Translations under genes and position numbers: made by a program
Notes under the pieces: model-generated
What the model was told of the DNA's origin: nothing
The model's input: only the letters and a program-made list of their open reading frames with translations
The model's database searches: none
Shown: positions 11,410 through 20,942 of the stretch, in pieces
Layout of the letters: the number at the start of each line of letters is the position of its first letter
How positions within the stretch are numbered: the stretch's first letter is position 1
Source of the DNA: Pseudomonas lopnurensis
GTDB lineage: Bacteria > Pseudomonadota > Gammaproteobacteria > Pseudomonadales > Pseudomonadaceae
Assembly (NCBI RefSeq): GCF_015070855.1
Contig: NZ_JADDIX010000077.1
Location: 21,560 to 85,559, forward strand
Direction of reading: 5' to 3'
DNA length: 64,000 bases

Positions 11410-12330
11410 ATGTCACAGCCTGCAGAACAACTCCCTACCGCGATGCCGTTGCTGGAAAGCGACGTGTTGCGAACGTTCGTCGCCATCGCCGAAAGCGGCA
11501 GCTTCACCCGCGCCGCGGGACAGGTCTATCGCACCACGTCGGCGGTCAGCATGCAGATCAAGCGCCTGGAAGAAACCCTGGGGCGCCCGTTGTTCGTTCG
11601 CGAAGCACGACAGGTGCGCCTCACGCCGGCCGGCGAGACCCTGCTGGGCTATGCGCGACGCCTGCTCAGGCTCAACGACGAGGCGGTCGCGCACTTCCTG
11701 CAACCGGCGTTGCAGGGACGCGTGCGCTTCGGCACGCCGGGCGATATCGGCACTCGCATCCTGCCCGGCCTGCTGGCGCTGTTCGCCCGCAGCCATCCGG
11801 CGGTGGACGTGGACGTCTCGGTCGGGCGCAGCGTCGAGATGATCGAGCGTATCGACGCGGGCGAGCTGGACCTGGCACTGGTCAGTGTCGGCAACCTGGG
11901 GCAGGACGACTCGCGGGGGGAAGCCATCCATAGCGAGCCGCTGGTCTGGGCCGGCCGCACCGGCGGCGTCGCCGCGTTGCGCTCGCCGCTACCGCTGGCG
12001 CTGGCCAGCCCCGACTGCGCCTGGCGGCGACAGGCCCTGGATGCCCTCGATCGCGTCGGTCGCACCTATCGCATCGCCTATTCCAGCGAGCAGGCCGCCG
12101 GTCAGGAAGCGGCGATGATCGCCGACCTGGCGATCGCGCCCTACCCGCTGAGCCTGCTCCGAGCGCCCTTGCAGCACCTGGACGGCCAGTTCGGCTTGCC
12201 CGAACTGGGCGAATATCGGATCAAGCTGCTGCGTGGCAGCAACCGCAGCGAACCGGTCGAGGTACTCGCCGAGCACGTAATCGCGGCCTTCGCCGAATAC
12301 CGCCGCGGCTGGCCCGGCGGCAACCGGTAA
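11410..12330 (+). CDS. LysR-family transcriptional regulator
   Basis: A 306-aa LysR-type regulator. The N-terminal winged helix-turn-helix is clear (LRTFVAIAESGSFTRAAGQVYRTTSAVSMQIKRLEETLG, residues ~20-58, quoted in parts: SGSFTRAAGQ and SAVSMQIKRLE). The C-terminal co-inducer domain begins near residue 105 (VRFGTPGDIGTRILPGLL). The inducer is not evident. The gene is divergent from a DUF1127 gene, the usual arrangement for a LysR protein and its target. Confidence 0.85.
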   Translation: MSQPAEQLPTAMPLLESDVLRTFVAIAESGSFTRAAGQVYRTTSAVSMQIKRLEETLGRPLFVREARQVRLTPAGETLLGYARRLLRLNDEAVAHFLQPALQGRVRFGTPGDIGTRILPGLLALFARSHPAVDVDVSVGRSVEMIERIDAGELDLALVSVGNLGQDDSRGEAIHSEPLVWAGRTGGVAALRSPLPLALASPDCAWRRQALDALDRVGRTYRIAYSSEQAAGQEAAMIADLAIAPYPLSLLRAPLQHLDGQFGLPELGEYRIKLLRGSNRSEPVEVLAEHVIAAFAEYRRGWPGGNR

Positions 12331-12349
12331 CGATCGGGAGGGGAACCGC

Positions 12350-12556
12350 ATGGCACGCTGGATGTTCGTCACCGGGGCGGTTCTGCTCCTGCTCGGCGTC
12401 GCCTGGCACTATTTCCCCTGGCTGCTGAACTGGTTCGGTCGTCTACCCGGCGACATCCGCATCGAGTCGGGGCGCAGCAAGGTATTCGTCCCGATCACGT
12501 CGATGATCCTGATCAGCATTCTGCTGACGGTGCTGATCAATCTCTTTCGCCGCTGA
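12350..12556 (+). CDS. DUF2905 family membrane protein
   Basis: A 68-aa protein with two hydrophobic segments (residues ~4-26 and ~48-66) joined by the DUF2905 signature FGRLPGDIRIESGRSKVFVP. It is preceded by a strong ribosome-binding site (GGGAGGGG, 12337-12344). Its function is unknown. It lies 19 bases after the LysR gene, but DUF2905 genes are scattered widely and need not be linked to that regulator. Confidence 0.85.
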   Translation: MARWMFVTGAVLLLLGVAWHYFPWLLNWFGRLPGDIRIESGRSKVFVPITSMILISILLTVLINLFRR

Positions 12557-12563
12557 AGGCTTT

Positions 12564-12645
12564 CGTAGGGTGGAAAACGAGCGAAGCTCTTTTCCACCAA
12601 GCAACGGCCAAAGGTGGAAAACGCGTTGCGATTTTCCACCCTACG
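12564..12645. repeat. Inverted GTAGGGTGGAAAA repeat between convergent genes
   Basis: CGTAGGGTGGAAAA at 12564-12577 is repeated inverted as TTTTCCACCCTACG at 12632-12645, with further TGGAAAA/TTTTCCA arms inside. It is a copy of the repeat between putA and putP (1684-1775). Here it separates the convergent DUF2905 and pdxJ genes and could act as a bidirectional terminator. Confidence 0.6.
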
Positions 12646-12654
12646 CCGGCTTCC

Positions 12655-13401
12655 TCAGCCCCGCGCCGCTGCGGTGACGATCAGTTGCTTCATTTCCTTG
12701 ACGGCCTGCTTGAAGCCGACGAACAGCGCATGGGCGACGATGGCGTGGCCGATGTTCAGCTCGTTGACGCCGCGGATCGCGGCAATGGCCTCGGTGTTGT
12801 GATAGTGCAGGCCGTGGCCGGCATTGACGACCAGCCCATGGCTCAGCCCCGCCTCCACGCCGTCGCGGATGCGCGCCAGTTCGCAGGCCCGCTCGGCGAC
12901 GCCGTGCGCATCGGCGTAGCGCCCGGTATGCAGTTCGATGGCCGGCGCACCGATGCGGGCCGCCGCCTCGATCTGCCGCGGATCGGCATCAATGAACAGC
13001 GAGACCTCGGCGCCACAGGCCGCCAGCCGCTCCACCGCAGCGCGGATGCGCGCTTCCTGGCCGGCCACATCGAGACCGCCCTCGGTGGTCAGTTCCTGGC
13101 GGGTTTCCGGCACCAGGCAGACGTGCTCCGGGCGCAGCCGTTCGGCGAAGGCGAGCATCGCCTCGGTGACGCCCATCTCGAAGTTCATTCGCGTCTGCAG
13201 GGCGTCCTTCATCATCAGCACGTCGCGCTCCTGGATGTGCCGACGATCTTCGCGCAGGTGCACGGTGATGCCGTCGGCACCGGCTTCCTCGGCATCCAGC
13301 GCGGCCTTGACCGGGTCCGGGTAGCGCGTGCCACGGGCCTGGCGCAGGGTGGCGACATGGTCGACGTTGACGCCGAGCAGGATTCGATTGGCTTCAGTCA
13401 C
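12655..13401 (-). CDS. pdxJ: Pyridoxine 5'-phosphate synthase PdxJ
   Basis: Condenses 1-deoxyxylulose 5-phosphate with 3-amino-2-oxopropyl phosphate to give pyridoxine 5'-phosphate. The 248-aa TIM barrel shows [18 protein letters not shown] at the N-terminus, [21 protein letters not shown], and [15 protein letters not shown] near the C-terminus, all family hallmarks. The start codon is GTG, preceded by AAGGAGG. It overlaps the end of recO by 8 bases and is the last gene of the rnc-era-recO-pdxJ unit. Confidence 0.96.
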   Translation of the reverse strand: MTEANRILLGVNVDHVATLRQARGTRYPDPVKAALDAEEAGADGITVHLREDRRHIQERDVLMMKDALQTRMNFEMGVTEAMLAFAERLRPEHVCLVPETRQELTTEGGLDVAGQEARIRAAVERLAACGAEVSLFIDADPRQIEAAARIGAPAIELHTGRYADAHGVAERACELARIRDGVEAGLSHGLVVNAGHGLHYHNTEAIAAIRGVNELNIGHAIVAHALFVGFKQAVKEMKQLIVTAAARG

Positions 13402-14083
13402 GCGGGGCCTCCTTCAGGTTCATGAACAGTTCGCGGCTGACCAGCGGTCGGCCGCCCAGATGAGGTGCCAGGGCCTGGCGCATCAGCCGCTTGGCCGCCG
13501 CCAGGGCGCCGGGCGTCTGCCAATCGGCCTCGGCCATCGCCAGGAGTTCCGCACCATTGAACAGCCCGGGCTGGAACAGCTCGACCGCTTCCAGCCCGGC
13601 GTCGGGCAGCAGCCGATAAAGCCGCTCGGGCTCGACCGGCTGCCCGCCGATGTCGGTGCTCAAGGAAAAACCATAACCCAGCTCGCTCAGCAATCGCCAT
13701 TCGAAGGCCCGCAGCAGCGGCTCCAGCGGGCGGTGCGCCGCCAGCGCCGGCAGCGTCGCGACATAGTGATCGAACAAGGCGGGGTGGGCGTCCTCGGCGG
13801 GCAGGAGGCGAATCAGCAACTCGTTGAGGTACAACCCGCTGAACAGCGCCTGGCCATCCAGCCAATGCGAAGGTCCGGCGCCTTCGAGGCGGGCGACGGT
13901 CTTGAGCTCCGACTTGCCGCGCAGCTCCACTTCCAGCGAAACGAAGGGTCGGATCAGGCTGCCGGCCTTGCCACGCGCCGCGCGCATGACGGCGCGCAAC
14001 CGCCCCTGCGGGGTGAACAGGTCGACCAGCGCACTGCTTTCCTTATAGGGGCGGCTATGCAGAACGTAAGCGCCGAGCTCCAA
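13394..14083 (-). CDS. recO: DNA repair protein RecO
   Basis: Recombination mediator that loads RecA on SSB-coated DNA in the RecFOR pathway and anneals strands. At 229 aa it has the RecO N-terminal OB-fold ([34 protein letters not shown]) and a helical C-terminal part, but no Cys zinc motif, as is common in pseudomonads. The only usable start in this frame after the upstream stop is TTG at 14083 (reading ELGAYVLHS after fMet). It overlaps pdxJ by 8 bases. Confidence 0.92.
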   Translation of the reverse strand: MELGAYVLHSRPYKESSALVDLFTPQGRLRAVMRAARGKAGSLIRPFVSLEVELRGKSELKTVARLEGAGPSHWLDGQALFSGLYLNELLIRLLPAEDAHPALFDHYVATLPALAAHRPLEPLLRAFEWRLLSELGYGFSLSTDIGGQPVEPERLYRLLPDAGLEAVELFQPGLFNGAELLAMAEADWQTPGALAAAKRLMRQALAPHLGGRPLVSRELFMNLKEAPRD

Positions 14084-14134
14084 GCGACAAGCCTCAAGAA
14101 GACTTGCAGCTTGCGGCCTGCGGCTTGCGGCTCA
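14084..14134. repeat. CTTGCAGC/GCTTGAGG-type dispersed repeat between era and recO
   Basis: The 51-base spacer consists of tandem and inverted variants of a CTTG(C/A)(A/G)G heptamer (CAAGCGACAAGCCTCAAG then CTTGCAGCTTGCGGC). The same type of sequence occurs at 39858-39950, 41718-41798, 57413-57445 and 58875-58955. Confidence 0.5.
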
Positions 14135-15046
14135 TTACTGATAGCCCAGCGAATGCAGCGCGCGCTCGTCGTCGGACCAGCCGCCCTTGACCTTGACCCA
14201 GAGGTTGAGCATGACCTTGGAGTCGAACAGCACCTCCATGTCCTTGCGCGCTTCCTGGCCGATGCGCTTGATGCGCTCGCCCTTGTCGCCGATGATGATT
14301 TTCTTCTGGCCGTCGCGCTCGACCAGGATCAGCGCATGGATGTGCAGCACGCGGCCTTCCTGCTTGAAGTCCTCGATCTCCACGGTGATCTGGTACGGCA
14401 CTTCCGCGCCGAGCTGGCGCATGATCTTCTCGCGCACCAGTTCGGCGGCGAGGAAGCGGCTGCTGCGGTCGGTGATCTGGTCTTCGGGAAAGAAATGCTC
14501 GCCTTCGGGCAGGCGCTCGGCCACCAGATTTTCCAGCGTCTCGAGGTTCTGCCCATGCTGGGCGGAAATCGGCACGATCTCGGCATTCGGCAGTTGCTCG
14601 GCCAGCCAGCGCAGATGCGGCAGCAGCTCGGCCTTGTCCTCGATGCGATCGGTCTTGTTCACCGCGACGATCAGCGGGCCCTGGACGTATTGCACGCGCT
14701 CGAGCACCGCCTGGTCCTCGTCGGTCCAGCGGGTGCGGTCGACGACGAAGATCACCACGTCGACGTCCTTCAGCGCCGAGGCGGCGGTACGGTTCATGTA
14801 ACGGTTGAGCGCCGTCTCGCCATTCTTGTGCAGCCCCGGGGTGTCGACGTAGACCGCCTGCACATTGCCTTCGGTCTTGATGCCGAGCATGTTGTGGCGG
14901 GTGGTCTGTGGCTTGCGCGAGGTGATCGCCAGCTTCTGCCCGAGGATGTGGTTGAGCAGCGTCGACTTGCCGACGTTGGGCCGACCGACGATAGCGACGT
15001 AGCCACAGCGGCTGATGTCCTCTTGCTGTGCGTGCTCGTCAGTCAT
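14135..15046 (-). CDS. era: GTPase Era
   Basis: Ribosome-associated GTPase for 16S rRNA maturation and 30S assembly. The 303-aa protein has G1 GRPNVGKS (residues 21-28), G3 DTPGLH, G4 NKTD, and a C-terminal KH RNA-binding domain containing GEKGERIK-type sequence ([18 protein letters not shown]). It overlaps the 3' end of rnc by 8 bases, as is usual for the rnc-era pair, and is followed by recO. Confidence 0.97.
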   Translation of the reverse strand: MTDEHAQQEDISRCGYVAIVGRPNVGKSTLLNHILGQKLAITSRKPQTTRHNMLGIKTEGNVQAVYVDTPGLHKNGETALNRYMNRTAASALKDVDVVIFVVDRTRWTDEDQAVLERVQYVQGPLIVAVNKTDRIEDKAELLPHLRWLAEQLPNAEIVPISAQHGQNLETLENLVAERLPEGEHFFPEDQITDRSSRFLAAELVREKIMRQLGAEVPYQITVEIEDFKQEGRVLHIHALILVERDGQKKIIIGDKGERIKRIGQEARKDMEVLFDSKVMLNLWVKVKGGWSDDERALHSLGYQ

Positions 15047-15728
15047 TTCCGTTCTCCACGCCCAGGGCGATCAATGCGGCCGCCGCGGCAACCTGTTCGG
15101 CAATGCGGCGGCTGGCGCCCTGCCCGTGCGTTTTCTCGTTCAGCAGCGCTACCTGGCATTCGACGAAGAATGTCCGGCAGTGCGGCTCGCCCTGGATGTC
15201 CACCACTTCGTAGCGCGGCAGCTCGCAGGCCCGCGATTGCAGGAATTCCTGCAGGCGGGTCTTGGGGTCCTTGTTGGTGTCGACCAGGGTCAGGCCCTGC
15301 AGTTCGTTGGCCAGCCAGGCGAGCACGCGGTCGCGCGCGGTTTCCATGCCGGCATCGAGGTAGATGGCGCCGATCAGCGCCTCGAGGGAGTCGGCGAGAA
15401 TGGATTCACGGCGGAAGCCGCCGCTCTTGAGCTCCCCTGAGCCCAGCCGCAGATGCTCGCCGAGCTCGAAACCACGCGCCAGCACCGCCAGCGTCTCGCC
15501 CTTCACCAGCCGTGCGCGCAGACGCGACAGCTGCCCCTCGCGGGCCTGGGGAAAGTGGTTGAACAGCGCCTCGCCAGCGACGAAATTGAGGATCGCGTCG
15601 CCGAGAAACTCCAAACGCTCGTTGTTGCGTCCGGCATAGCTGCGATGGGTCAGGGCCAGCAGCATCAGCTCCTGGTCCTTGAATTGGTAACCGAGCCTGC
15701 GCTCGAGTCGGGCTAACGAAGTGCTCAC
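15039..15728 (-). CDS. rnc: Ribonuclease III
   Basis: Double-strand-specific endoribonuclease for rRNA and mRNA processing. The 229-aa protein contains the RNase III signature [15 protein letters not shown] with the catalytic acidic residues, a second acidic motif [16 protein letters not shown], and a C-terminal dsRNA-binding domain ([13 protein letters not shown] ... [16 protein letters not shown]). The start codon is GTG and shares bases with the stop of the upstream DUF4845 gene (GTGA overlap). The downstream era gene overlaps its end. Confidence 0.97.
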   Translation of the reverse strand: MSTSLARLERRLGYQFKDQELMLLALTHRSYAGRNNERLEFLGDAILNFVAGEALFNHFPQAREGQLSRLRARLVKGETLAVLARGFELGEHLRLGSGELKSGGFRRESILADSLEALIGAIYLDAGMETARDRVLAWLANELQGLTLVDTNKDPKTRLQEFLQSRACELPRYEVVDIQGEPHCRTFFVECQVALLNEKTHGQGASRRIAEQVAAAAALIALGVENGND

Positions 15729-16102
15729 GGCATCCTTAGGCGATATTCTTTATCGAAGTTCGCCACCAGATCGAGATTGCGGATCAGCGGCTCGCGTTTT
15801 TCGTATTTCAGGTGGGCTCTGAATTCATTGTTCTGGACTTCGATCTTCAGCGCTTTCTTGAGATCGATATCCTGGATGCCGTTGACCTGCATCCCCTTGC
15901 TGACATGACTATAGAACTCTCCCACGCTGCGAATCTCCAGCGTTTCGTCGGTTTCCACGGACTTGATGATCTTGTCCATGGACATGTAGTCGAAGTAATG
16001 CGGGAACATCTTGAATCCGGTACTGGCAAAGAACGCCACGATTGCCAGCACCAGGACCCAGCTCAGCATGGACAGCCCTTTTTGCGAACGCGCAAAACTC
16101 AT
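15725..16102 (-). CDS. DUF4845 family single-pass membrane protein
   Basis: A 125-aa protein with one N-terminal transmembrane segment (residues ~11-31, [20 protein letters not shown]) and a small soluble domain thought to face the periplasm. It lies between lepB and rnc, the standard place of this family in Pseudomonas. The ATG at 16102 begins MSFARSQKG; the frame is open further upstream but that part reads as non-coding. The function is unknown. The gene sits 98 bases after lepB, and a TATATT hexamer on the minus strand (16148-16153) may be a -10 element. Confidence 0.85.
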   Translation of the reverse strand: MSFARSQKGLSMLSWVLVLAIVAFFASTGFKMFPHYFDYMSMDKIIKSVETDETLEIRSVGEFYSHVSKGMQVNGIQDIDLKKALKIEVQNNEFRAHLKYEKREPLIRNLDLVANFDKEYRLRMP

Positions 16103-16200
16103 GTCGACCTCTATGTCGTTACGATACCCACCGATCGGGGCAGACCCAATATAGCGAGCCCGCCCGAACGAACAGGGCCGCAATTCGCAATTCACAGCTT

Positions 16201-17055
16201 TCAGTGAATCAGGCCCACCCGGGAGAAGTTCGGCAGGTTGCCCAGCTTCGGATCGGGCCAGCTCATCCAGACGGCGAAGGCCTTGCCGACGATATTGCGG
16301 TCCGGGACCATCCCGGCGAGCTCGGCCGGAATCGTCTCGCTCTGCCAGTAACGGCTGTCGTTGGAGTTGTCGCGGTTGTCGCCCATCATGAAGTAGTGGC
16401 CGGCCGGCACGCTCCACTGTCGGCTCGGCTCGATCCGGTAGCGGCCCATTTCCTTGCGGATCTGGTGCTCCACCTCACCCAGCTTCTCCTGGTAGAGCAC
16501 GGCGCTGCCCAGGCTGCCCGGCTCCTCGCCGACCAGGGTTTCGGCCACCAACTGGTCGTTGATGTACAGGCGCCGGTCGCTGCTGTAGCGAACGGTGTCG
16601 CCCGGCAGACCGACGACCCGCTTGATGTAGTTGATGCTCGGCTCGTTGGGGTAGCGGAACACCATGACATCGCCACGCTTCGGATCGCTGACCTCGATCA
16701 CCTTGCTATCCACCACCGGCAGACGGATGCCGTAGGCGAACTTGTTCACCAGGATGAAATCCCCCACTTCGAGGGTGGGAAGCATCGAGCCGGACGGGAT
16801 CTGGAACGGTTCGACCAGAAACGAGCGCAGCACCAGCACGATCGCCAGCACCGGGAAGAACGACTTGCCGTACTCGATCAGCAGCGGCTCCTTGTTCAGC
16901 GCCTCCAGCGTCGAGGGATCGATTTCCCCGGCGCGCCCTGCGTAGTTGGCGATGGCAGCCCGCCGGCGGGGGGCGAAGAACAACAGGTCGCTCAGTGCCA
17001 ACAGGCCGCAGACGGCGACGGCGATGACCAGCAACAACGGGAAATTGATCGACAT
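16201..17055 (-). CDS. lepB: Signal peptidase I LepB
   Basis: Inner-membrane peptidase that removes Sec and Tat signal peptides. The 284-aa protein has two N-terminal membrane segments, the catalytic Ser90 in QIPSGSMLPTL (same number as in E. coli), the catalytic Lys in YIKRVVGLPGD, and the C-terminal GDNRDNSNDSRYW box. It follows lepA by a single base, so the two are one transcription unit. Confidence 0.97.
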   Translation of the reverse strand: MSINFPLLLVIAVAVCGLLALSDLLFFAPRRRAAIANYAGRAGEIDPSTLEALNKEPLLIEYGKSFFPVLAIVLVLRSFLVEPFQIPSGSMLPTLEVGDFILVNKFAYGIRLPVVDSKVIEVSDPKRGDVMVFRYPNEPSINYIKRVVGLPGDTVRYSSDRRLYINDQLVAETLVGEEPGSLGSAVLYQEKLGEVEHQIRKEMGRYRIEPSRQWSVPAGHYFMMGDNRDNSNDSRYWQSETIPAELAGMVPDRNIVGKAFAVWMSWPDPKLGNLPNFSRVGLIH

Positions 17056-17056
17056 A

Positions 17057-18856
17057 TCAGCTATCTACCTTCAACACCGCGAGGAACGCCTCTTGCGGGA
17101 TTTCCACGCTGCCGACCTGCTTCATGCGCTTCTTGCCGGCCTTCTGCTTCTCCAGCAGCTTGCGTTTGCGGCTGATGTCGCCGCCGTAACATTTCGCCAG
17201 AACGTTCTTGCGCAGCGCCTTGACGGTGGTGCGGGCCACGATCTGCCCACCGATGGCCGCCTGGATCGCCACGTCGAACATCTGCCGTGGAATCAGCTCT
17301 TTCATCTTCTCGGTCAACTGGCGCCCCTTGTAGTGGGCATTGTCGCGATGCACGATCAATGCCAGGGCATCGACCTTCTCGCCGTTGATCAGCACGTCCA
17401 GCCTGACCAGATTGGCCGACTGGAAGCGCTCGAAGCTGTAGTCCAGCGAGGCGTAGCCACGGCTCACCGATTTCAGCCGGTCGAAGAAGTCCAGTACCAC
17501 CTCGCTCATCGGCAGGTCGTAGCGCACCTGCACCTGCGAACCGAGGAACTGCATGTCGCGTTGCACGCCACGCTTCTCGATGCACAGGGTAATGACGTTG
17601 CCCAGGTGATCCTGCGGCACCAGGATGTTGGCCTGCACGATGGGCTCGCGCATGTCGTCGATGGAGGACAGGTCGGGCAGCCGCGACGGGTTGTCGACGT
17701 AGAGGGTCTCGCCGTTCTTCAGCAGCAGCTCGTAGACCACGGTGGGCGCCGTGGTGATCAGGTCCAGGTTGTATTCGCGCTCCAGGCGCTCCTGGATGAT
17801 CTCCATGTGCAGCATGCCGAGGAAGCCGATGCGGAAGCCGAAACCCAGGGCCTCGGAGCTTTCCGGCTCGTACTGCAGCGCTGCATCGTTGAGCGTGAGC
17901 TTCTGCAGGGCTTCGCGGAAGTCCTCGAAGTCGTCGGAACTGACCGGGAACAACCCGGCGTACACCTGCGGCTTGATGCGCTGGAAGCCCGGCAGCATCT
18001 CCACGTCGGGCGTGCTGGACAGCGTCAGGGTGTCGCCCACCGGGGCGCCATGGATGTCCTTGATGCCGGCGATGATGAAACCCACCTCGCCCGCCTTGAG
18101 GTCGGCGGTGGTGGTGTGCTTGGGCGTGAAGACGCCGACGCTGTCCACCTGGTGGACCTTGCCGGTGGACTTCACCAATACCTTGTCGCCCTTCTTGATG
18201 CGGCCGTGACGCACGCGCACCAGGGACACCACGCCAAGATAGTTGTCGAACCAGGAATCGATGATGAGCGCCTGCAGCGGCGCGTCGATCTCGCCCTGGG
18301 GCGGCGGAATGACCTGCACCAGGCGCTCCAGCACGTCGACCACACCCATGCCGCTCTTGGCGCTGCAGGCGACCGCGTCGGTGGCATCGATGCCGATGAT
18401 GTGCTCGATTTCGTCCTTGACCCGCTCCGGCTCCGCCTGGGGCAGGTCCATCTTGTTCAGCACCGGCATGACCTCGAGGCCCTGCTCGATGGCGGTATAG
18501 CAGTTGGCGACCGACTGTGCCTCGACACCCTGGCCGGCGTCGACCACCAGCAAGGCGCCTTCGCAGGCGGCCAGCGAGCGGCTGACTTCATAGGTGAAGT
18601 CGACGTGCCCGGGCGTATCGATGAAGTTCAGCTGGTAGGTTTTCCCGTCCTGCGCCTTGTAGTGCAGGGTGACGCTGTGGGCCTTGATGGTGATGCCGCG
18701 CTCGCGCTCCAGATCCATCGAATCCAGCACCTGCGCCTCCATTTCGCGCTCGGAGAGGCCGCCGCACATCTGGATGAAGCGGTCCGCCAGGGTCGACTTG
18801 CCGTGATCGATATGGGCGATGATGGAAAAATTGCGGATATGACTCAGGTCACTCAC
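17057..18856 (-). CDS. lepA: Elongation factor 4 (LepA)
   Basis: Ribosomal GTPase related to EF-G that acts on stalled or mistranslocated ribosomes. The 599-aa length is typical. G1 [10 protein letters not shown]3 DTPGHVDF and G4 NKMD are visible, as is the C-terminal LepA-specific domain ending with the basic [20 protein letters not shown] stretch. The start codon is GTG. A strong hairpin at 18999-19026 separates it from mucD, so it may have its own promoter. Confidence 0.97.
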   Translation of the reverse strand: MSDLSHIRNFSIIAHIDHGKSTLADRFIQMCGGLSEREMEAQVLDSMDLERERGITIKAHSVTLHYKAQDGKTYQLNFIDTPGHVDFTYEVSRSLAACEGALLVVDAGQGVEAQSVANCYTAIEQGLEVMPVLNKMDLPQAEPERVKDEIEHIIGIDATDAVACSAKSGMGVVDVLERLVQVIPPPQGEIDAPLQALIIDSWFDNYLGVVSLVRVRHGRIKKGDKVLVKSTGKVHQVDSVGVFTPKHTTTADLKAGEVGFIIAGIKDIHGAPVGDTLTLSSTPDVEMLPGFQRIKPQVYAGLFPVSSDDFEDFREALQKLTLNDAALQYEPESSEALGFGFRIGFLGMLHMEIIQERLEREYNLDLITTAPTVVYELLLKNGETLYVDNPSRLPDLSSIDDMREPIVQANILVPQDHLGNVITLCIEKRGVQRDMQFLGSQVQVRYDLPMSEVVLDFFDRLKSVSRGYASLDYSFERFQSANLVRLDVLINGEKVDALALIVHRDNAHYKGRQLTEKMKELIPRQMFDVAIQAAIGGQIVARTTVKALRKNVLAKCYGGDISRKRKLLEKQKAGKKRMKQVGSVEIPQEAFLAVLKVDS

Positions 18857-18998
18857 AGCTCAACACTCGGAAAAGACGCGGACCGATTGCCCGCCGAAAA
18901 TAGCCGGGAAGTGTAACTGATCAGCCCTTGGAGCGCCACGCGCAAGCTGCCCGCGCATTGCGAGCGCAACGCCGACCGAAGAACGGGCGCCCGAAACG

Positions 18999-19026
18999 AA
19001 GGAGGGCGGTATGAACCGCCCTCCTT
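18999..19026 (-). terminator. Hairpin terminator between mucD and lepA
   Basis: A perfect 12-bp stem AAGGAGGGCGGT / ACCGCCCTCCTT with a 4-base loop lies 14 bases after the mucD stop. T residues after the stem are few, so it may attenuate rather than stop transcription into lepA. Confidence 0.6.
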
Positions 19027-19039
19027 CATTTCGGCTGGA

Positions 19040-20455
19040 TCACTCGGCCAGCTTGAAGGTGATGAAGCTGGCACGCCCCTGACGCAATACGCGCATCGAC
19101 ACCGAGCGATTCTTCGGCAGCTGTTCCGCCACCCGACTGAACGTGGCCGCCGAGTTGATCGCCTGATTGTTCAGATGGGTGATCACATCCCCCGGACGCA
19201 GACCGATCATCGCGGCAGGCCCGTTGAGGATTTCGGTGATGACCACGCCACCCGGCAGATCGAGGCTCCTCTTCTGTTCCTCGGTCAGCTCGGTGACCTT
19301 GACGCCCAGGCGATTGTCGCTGCGCTCCTGGCCGCCACCGGAGGCCGCCACAGCGTCGCCCTCTTCCGGCATGGCGCCGATCTGGACGTCGAGCATCTTG
19401 CGATCGCCGTCACGCACCACTTCCATCTTGGCCGTGCTGCCCGGCTTCAACGCGCCGACCAAGTGCGGCAGATCGGCGGACATGACGATCGGCTTGCCAT
19501 TGAGGCTGAGAATCACGTCGCCGACACGCAGTCCGCTCCTGGCTGCAGGACCACCGTCCATCGTCTGGGCGACCAGCGCCCCGGCGGGCCGCTCGAGGCC
19601 GAAGGACTCGGCCAGATCCTTGTTCACTTCCTGGATCACCACGCCGAGCCAGCCGCGATTGACCTTGCCGTCGGTGCGCAGCTGGTTGGCGACATCCATC
19701 GCCACATCGATCGGAATGGCGAACGACAGCCCCATGAAGCCACCGGAACGGGTGAAGATCTGCGAGTTGATGCCCACCACCTCGCCCTCGAGGTTGAACA
19801 GCGGCCCACCCGAGTTGCCCGGGTTGATCGCCACGTCGGTCTGGATGAACGGAACGTAGCTTTCGTTGGGCAGGCTGCGCCCGGTCGCACTGACGATGCC
19901 GGCGGTGACGGTATGGTCGAAGCCGAACGGCGAACCGATCGCCAGCACCCACTCGCCGACCTTCAGCGCATCGGAGTTGCCCAGCTTCACGGTCGGCAGC
20001 CCCTTGCCTTCGACCTTCAATACGGCGACGTCAGTGCGCGGGTCGGCACCCACCAGCGTCGCGCTCAGCTCGCTGCGATCGGGCAGACGCACGATGATCT
20101 CGTCGGCACCGGCAACCACATGGTTGTTGGTCAGCACGTAACCGTCATCGGAAATGATGAATCCCGAGCCAAGGGATTGCGCCTCGCGCTGCTGCCCACG
20201 CCCCGGAGCGCCGGGAATCTGCGGAATGCCGCGCTCGAAGAATTCGCGAAAGATCGGCGGCAGCCCCTCGAGCTCGGGAATCTGCGTGGTGGCGCCACGC
20301 GCCGGCACCTTCTGCTTGGTACTGATATTGACCACCGCTGGCGAGGCGTCTTCCACCAGCGGCGTGAAATCAGGCAAAGCTGCTTGCGCGACCAAGGCCT
20401 GCCCGAGTAATGCCAAGCCCGCCACAAAGGCAAAGCAGCTATTTCGATTGAACAT
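19040..20455 (-). CDS. mucD: Periplasmic serine protease MucD (DegP/HtrA family)
   Basis: HtrA-type periplasmic protease and chaperone that degrades misfolded envelope proteins and, in P. aeruginosa, dampens AlgU activation. The 471-aa precursor starts at MFNRNS with a signal peptide ending near AQA-ALPDF (residue ~26). The catalytic triad is His112 (TNNHVVAG), Asp142 (PRTDVAVL) and Ser215 (NPGNSGGPL), followed by two PDZ domains (~residues 270-360 and ~380-470). It is the last gene of algU-mucA-mucB-rseC-mucD. Confidence 0.96.
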   Translation of the reverse strand: MFNRNSCFAFVAGLALLGQALVAQAALPDFTPLVEDASPAVVNISTKQKVPARGATTQIPELEGLPPIFREFFERGIPQIPGAPGRGQQREAQSLGSGFIISDDGYVLTNNHVVAGADEIIVRLPDRSELSATLVGADPRTDVAVLKVEGKGLPTVKLGNSDALKVGEWVLAIGSPFGFDHTVTAGIVSATGRSLPNESYVPFIQTDVAINPGNSGGPLFNLEGEVVGINSQIFTRSGGFMGLSFAIPIDVAMDVANQLRTDGKVNRGWLGVVIQEVNKDLAESFGLERPAGALVAQTMDGGPAARSGLRVGDVILSLNGKPIVMSADLPHLVGALKPGSTAKMEVVRDGDRKMLDVQIGAMPEEGDAVAASGGGQERSDNRLGVKVTELTEEQKRSLDLPGGVVITEILNGPAAMIGLRPGDVITHLNNQAINSAATFSRVAEQLPKNRSVSMRVLRQGRASFITFKLAE

Positions 20456-20489
20456 GACGACACGTCTCCCCACTGAAGAAACAAGAAAC

Positions 20490-20942
20490 TCAGGGGCTCG
20501 CGGGCCCCACGAGCATGGCGCGCAGAACGACCGGCTGCAGATTCGGATCATCCGTCACATGCCGGCTTCGCAGGCGCACGACCAGCCAGGAAGCAAAGAA
20601 ACCTCCCAGCCCTGCCAGAATGACGATCGGCTCGCGCGCCGAGAACTGGGCGGCAAGCAGCGCAGCCGCCATCAGCATGACCAGGGGAAGAAGATAGACA
20701 AGGACGGCACCGCGCAGCAATACGTCCTCGCGGATTCCAACGATGACGGAATCGCCGACTTGCAGATTGAGATCGGAAACCGCTCGAATCAGCCCACGCT
20801 GCTCACGAACACCCAGGGTATCCATCAGCCCCTGGCCGCAACCGCTCTTCGCGGAACAACCGGAGCAGGTGCTCTTGCGCCGGGTTTCGACCCATACCGC
20901 GCCCGCCTCCAGCGCGACCACGCGCCCCGGCTCTTCGATCAT
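20490..20942 (-). CDS. rseC: RseC/MucC family inner-membrane protein
   Basis: A 150-aa protein with an N-terminal domain containing a four-Cys cluster (CSGCSAKSGCGQG), then two membrane helices (residues ~78-97 and ~104-120). In E. coli RseC works with the Rsx complex to reduce SoxR; in P. aeruginosa the orthologue MucC modulates AlgU output. Its start overlaps the mucB stop by 4 bases. A complete rsx/rnf operon lies further along this window (33657-39855). Confidence 0.92.
   Translation of the reverse strand: MIEEPGRVVALEAGAVWVETRRKSTCSGCSAKSGCGQGLMDTLGVREQRGLIRAVSDLNLQVGDSVIVGIREDVLLRGAVLVYLLPLVMLMAAALLAAQFSAREPIVILAGLGGFFASWLVVRLRSRHVTDDPNLQPVVLRAMLVGPASP

Noticed and set aside
13328-15430. 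700-residue plus-strand frame opposite recO, era and rnc
   Set aside because: It crosses three well-defined genes on the minus strand and has no recognisable domain.
16946-18916. 656-residue plus-strand frame opposite lepA
   Set aside because: It mirrors lepA codon for codon and has no independent signal.
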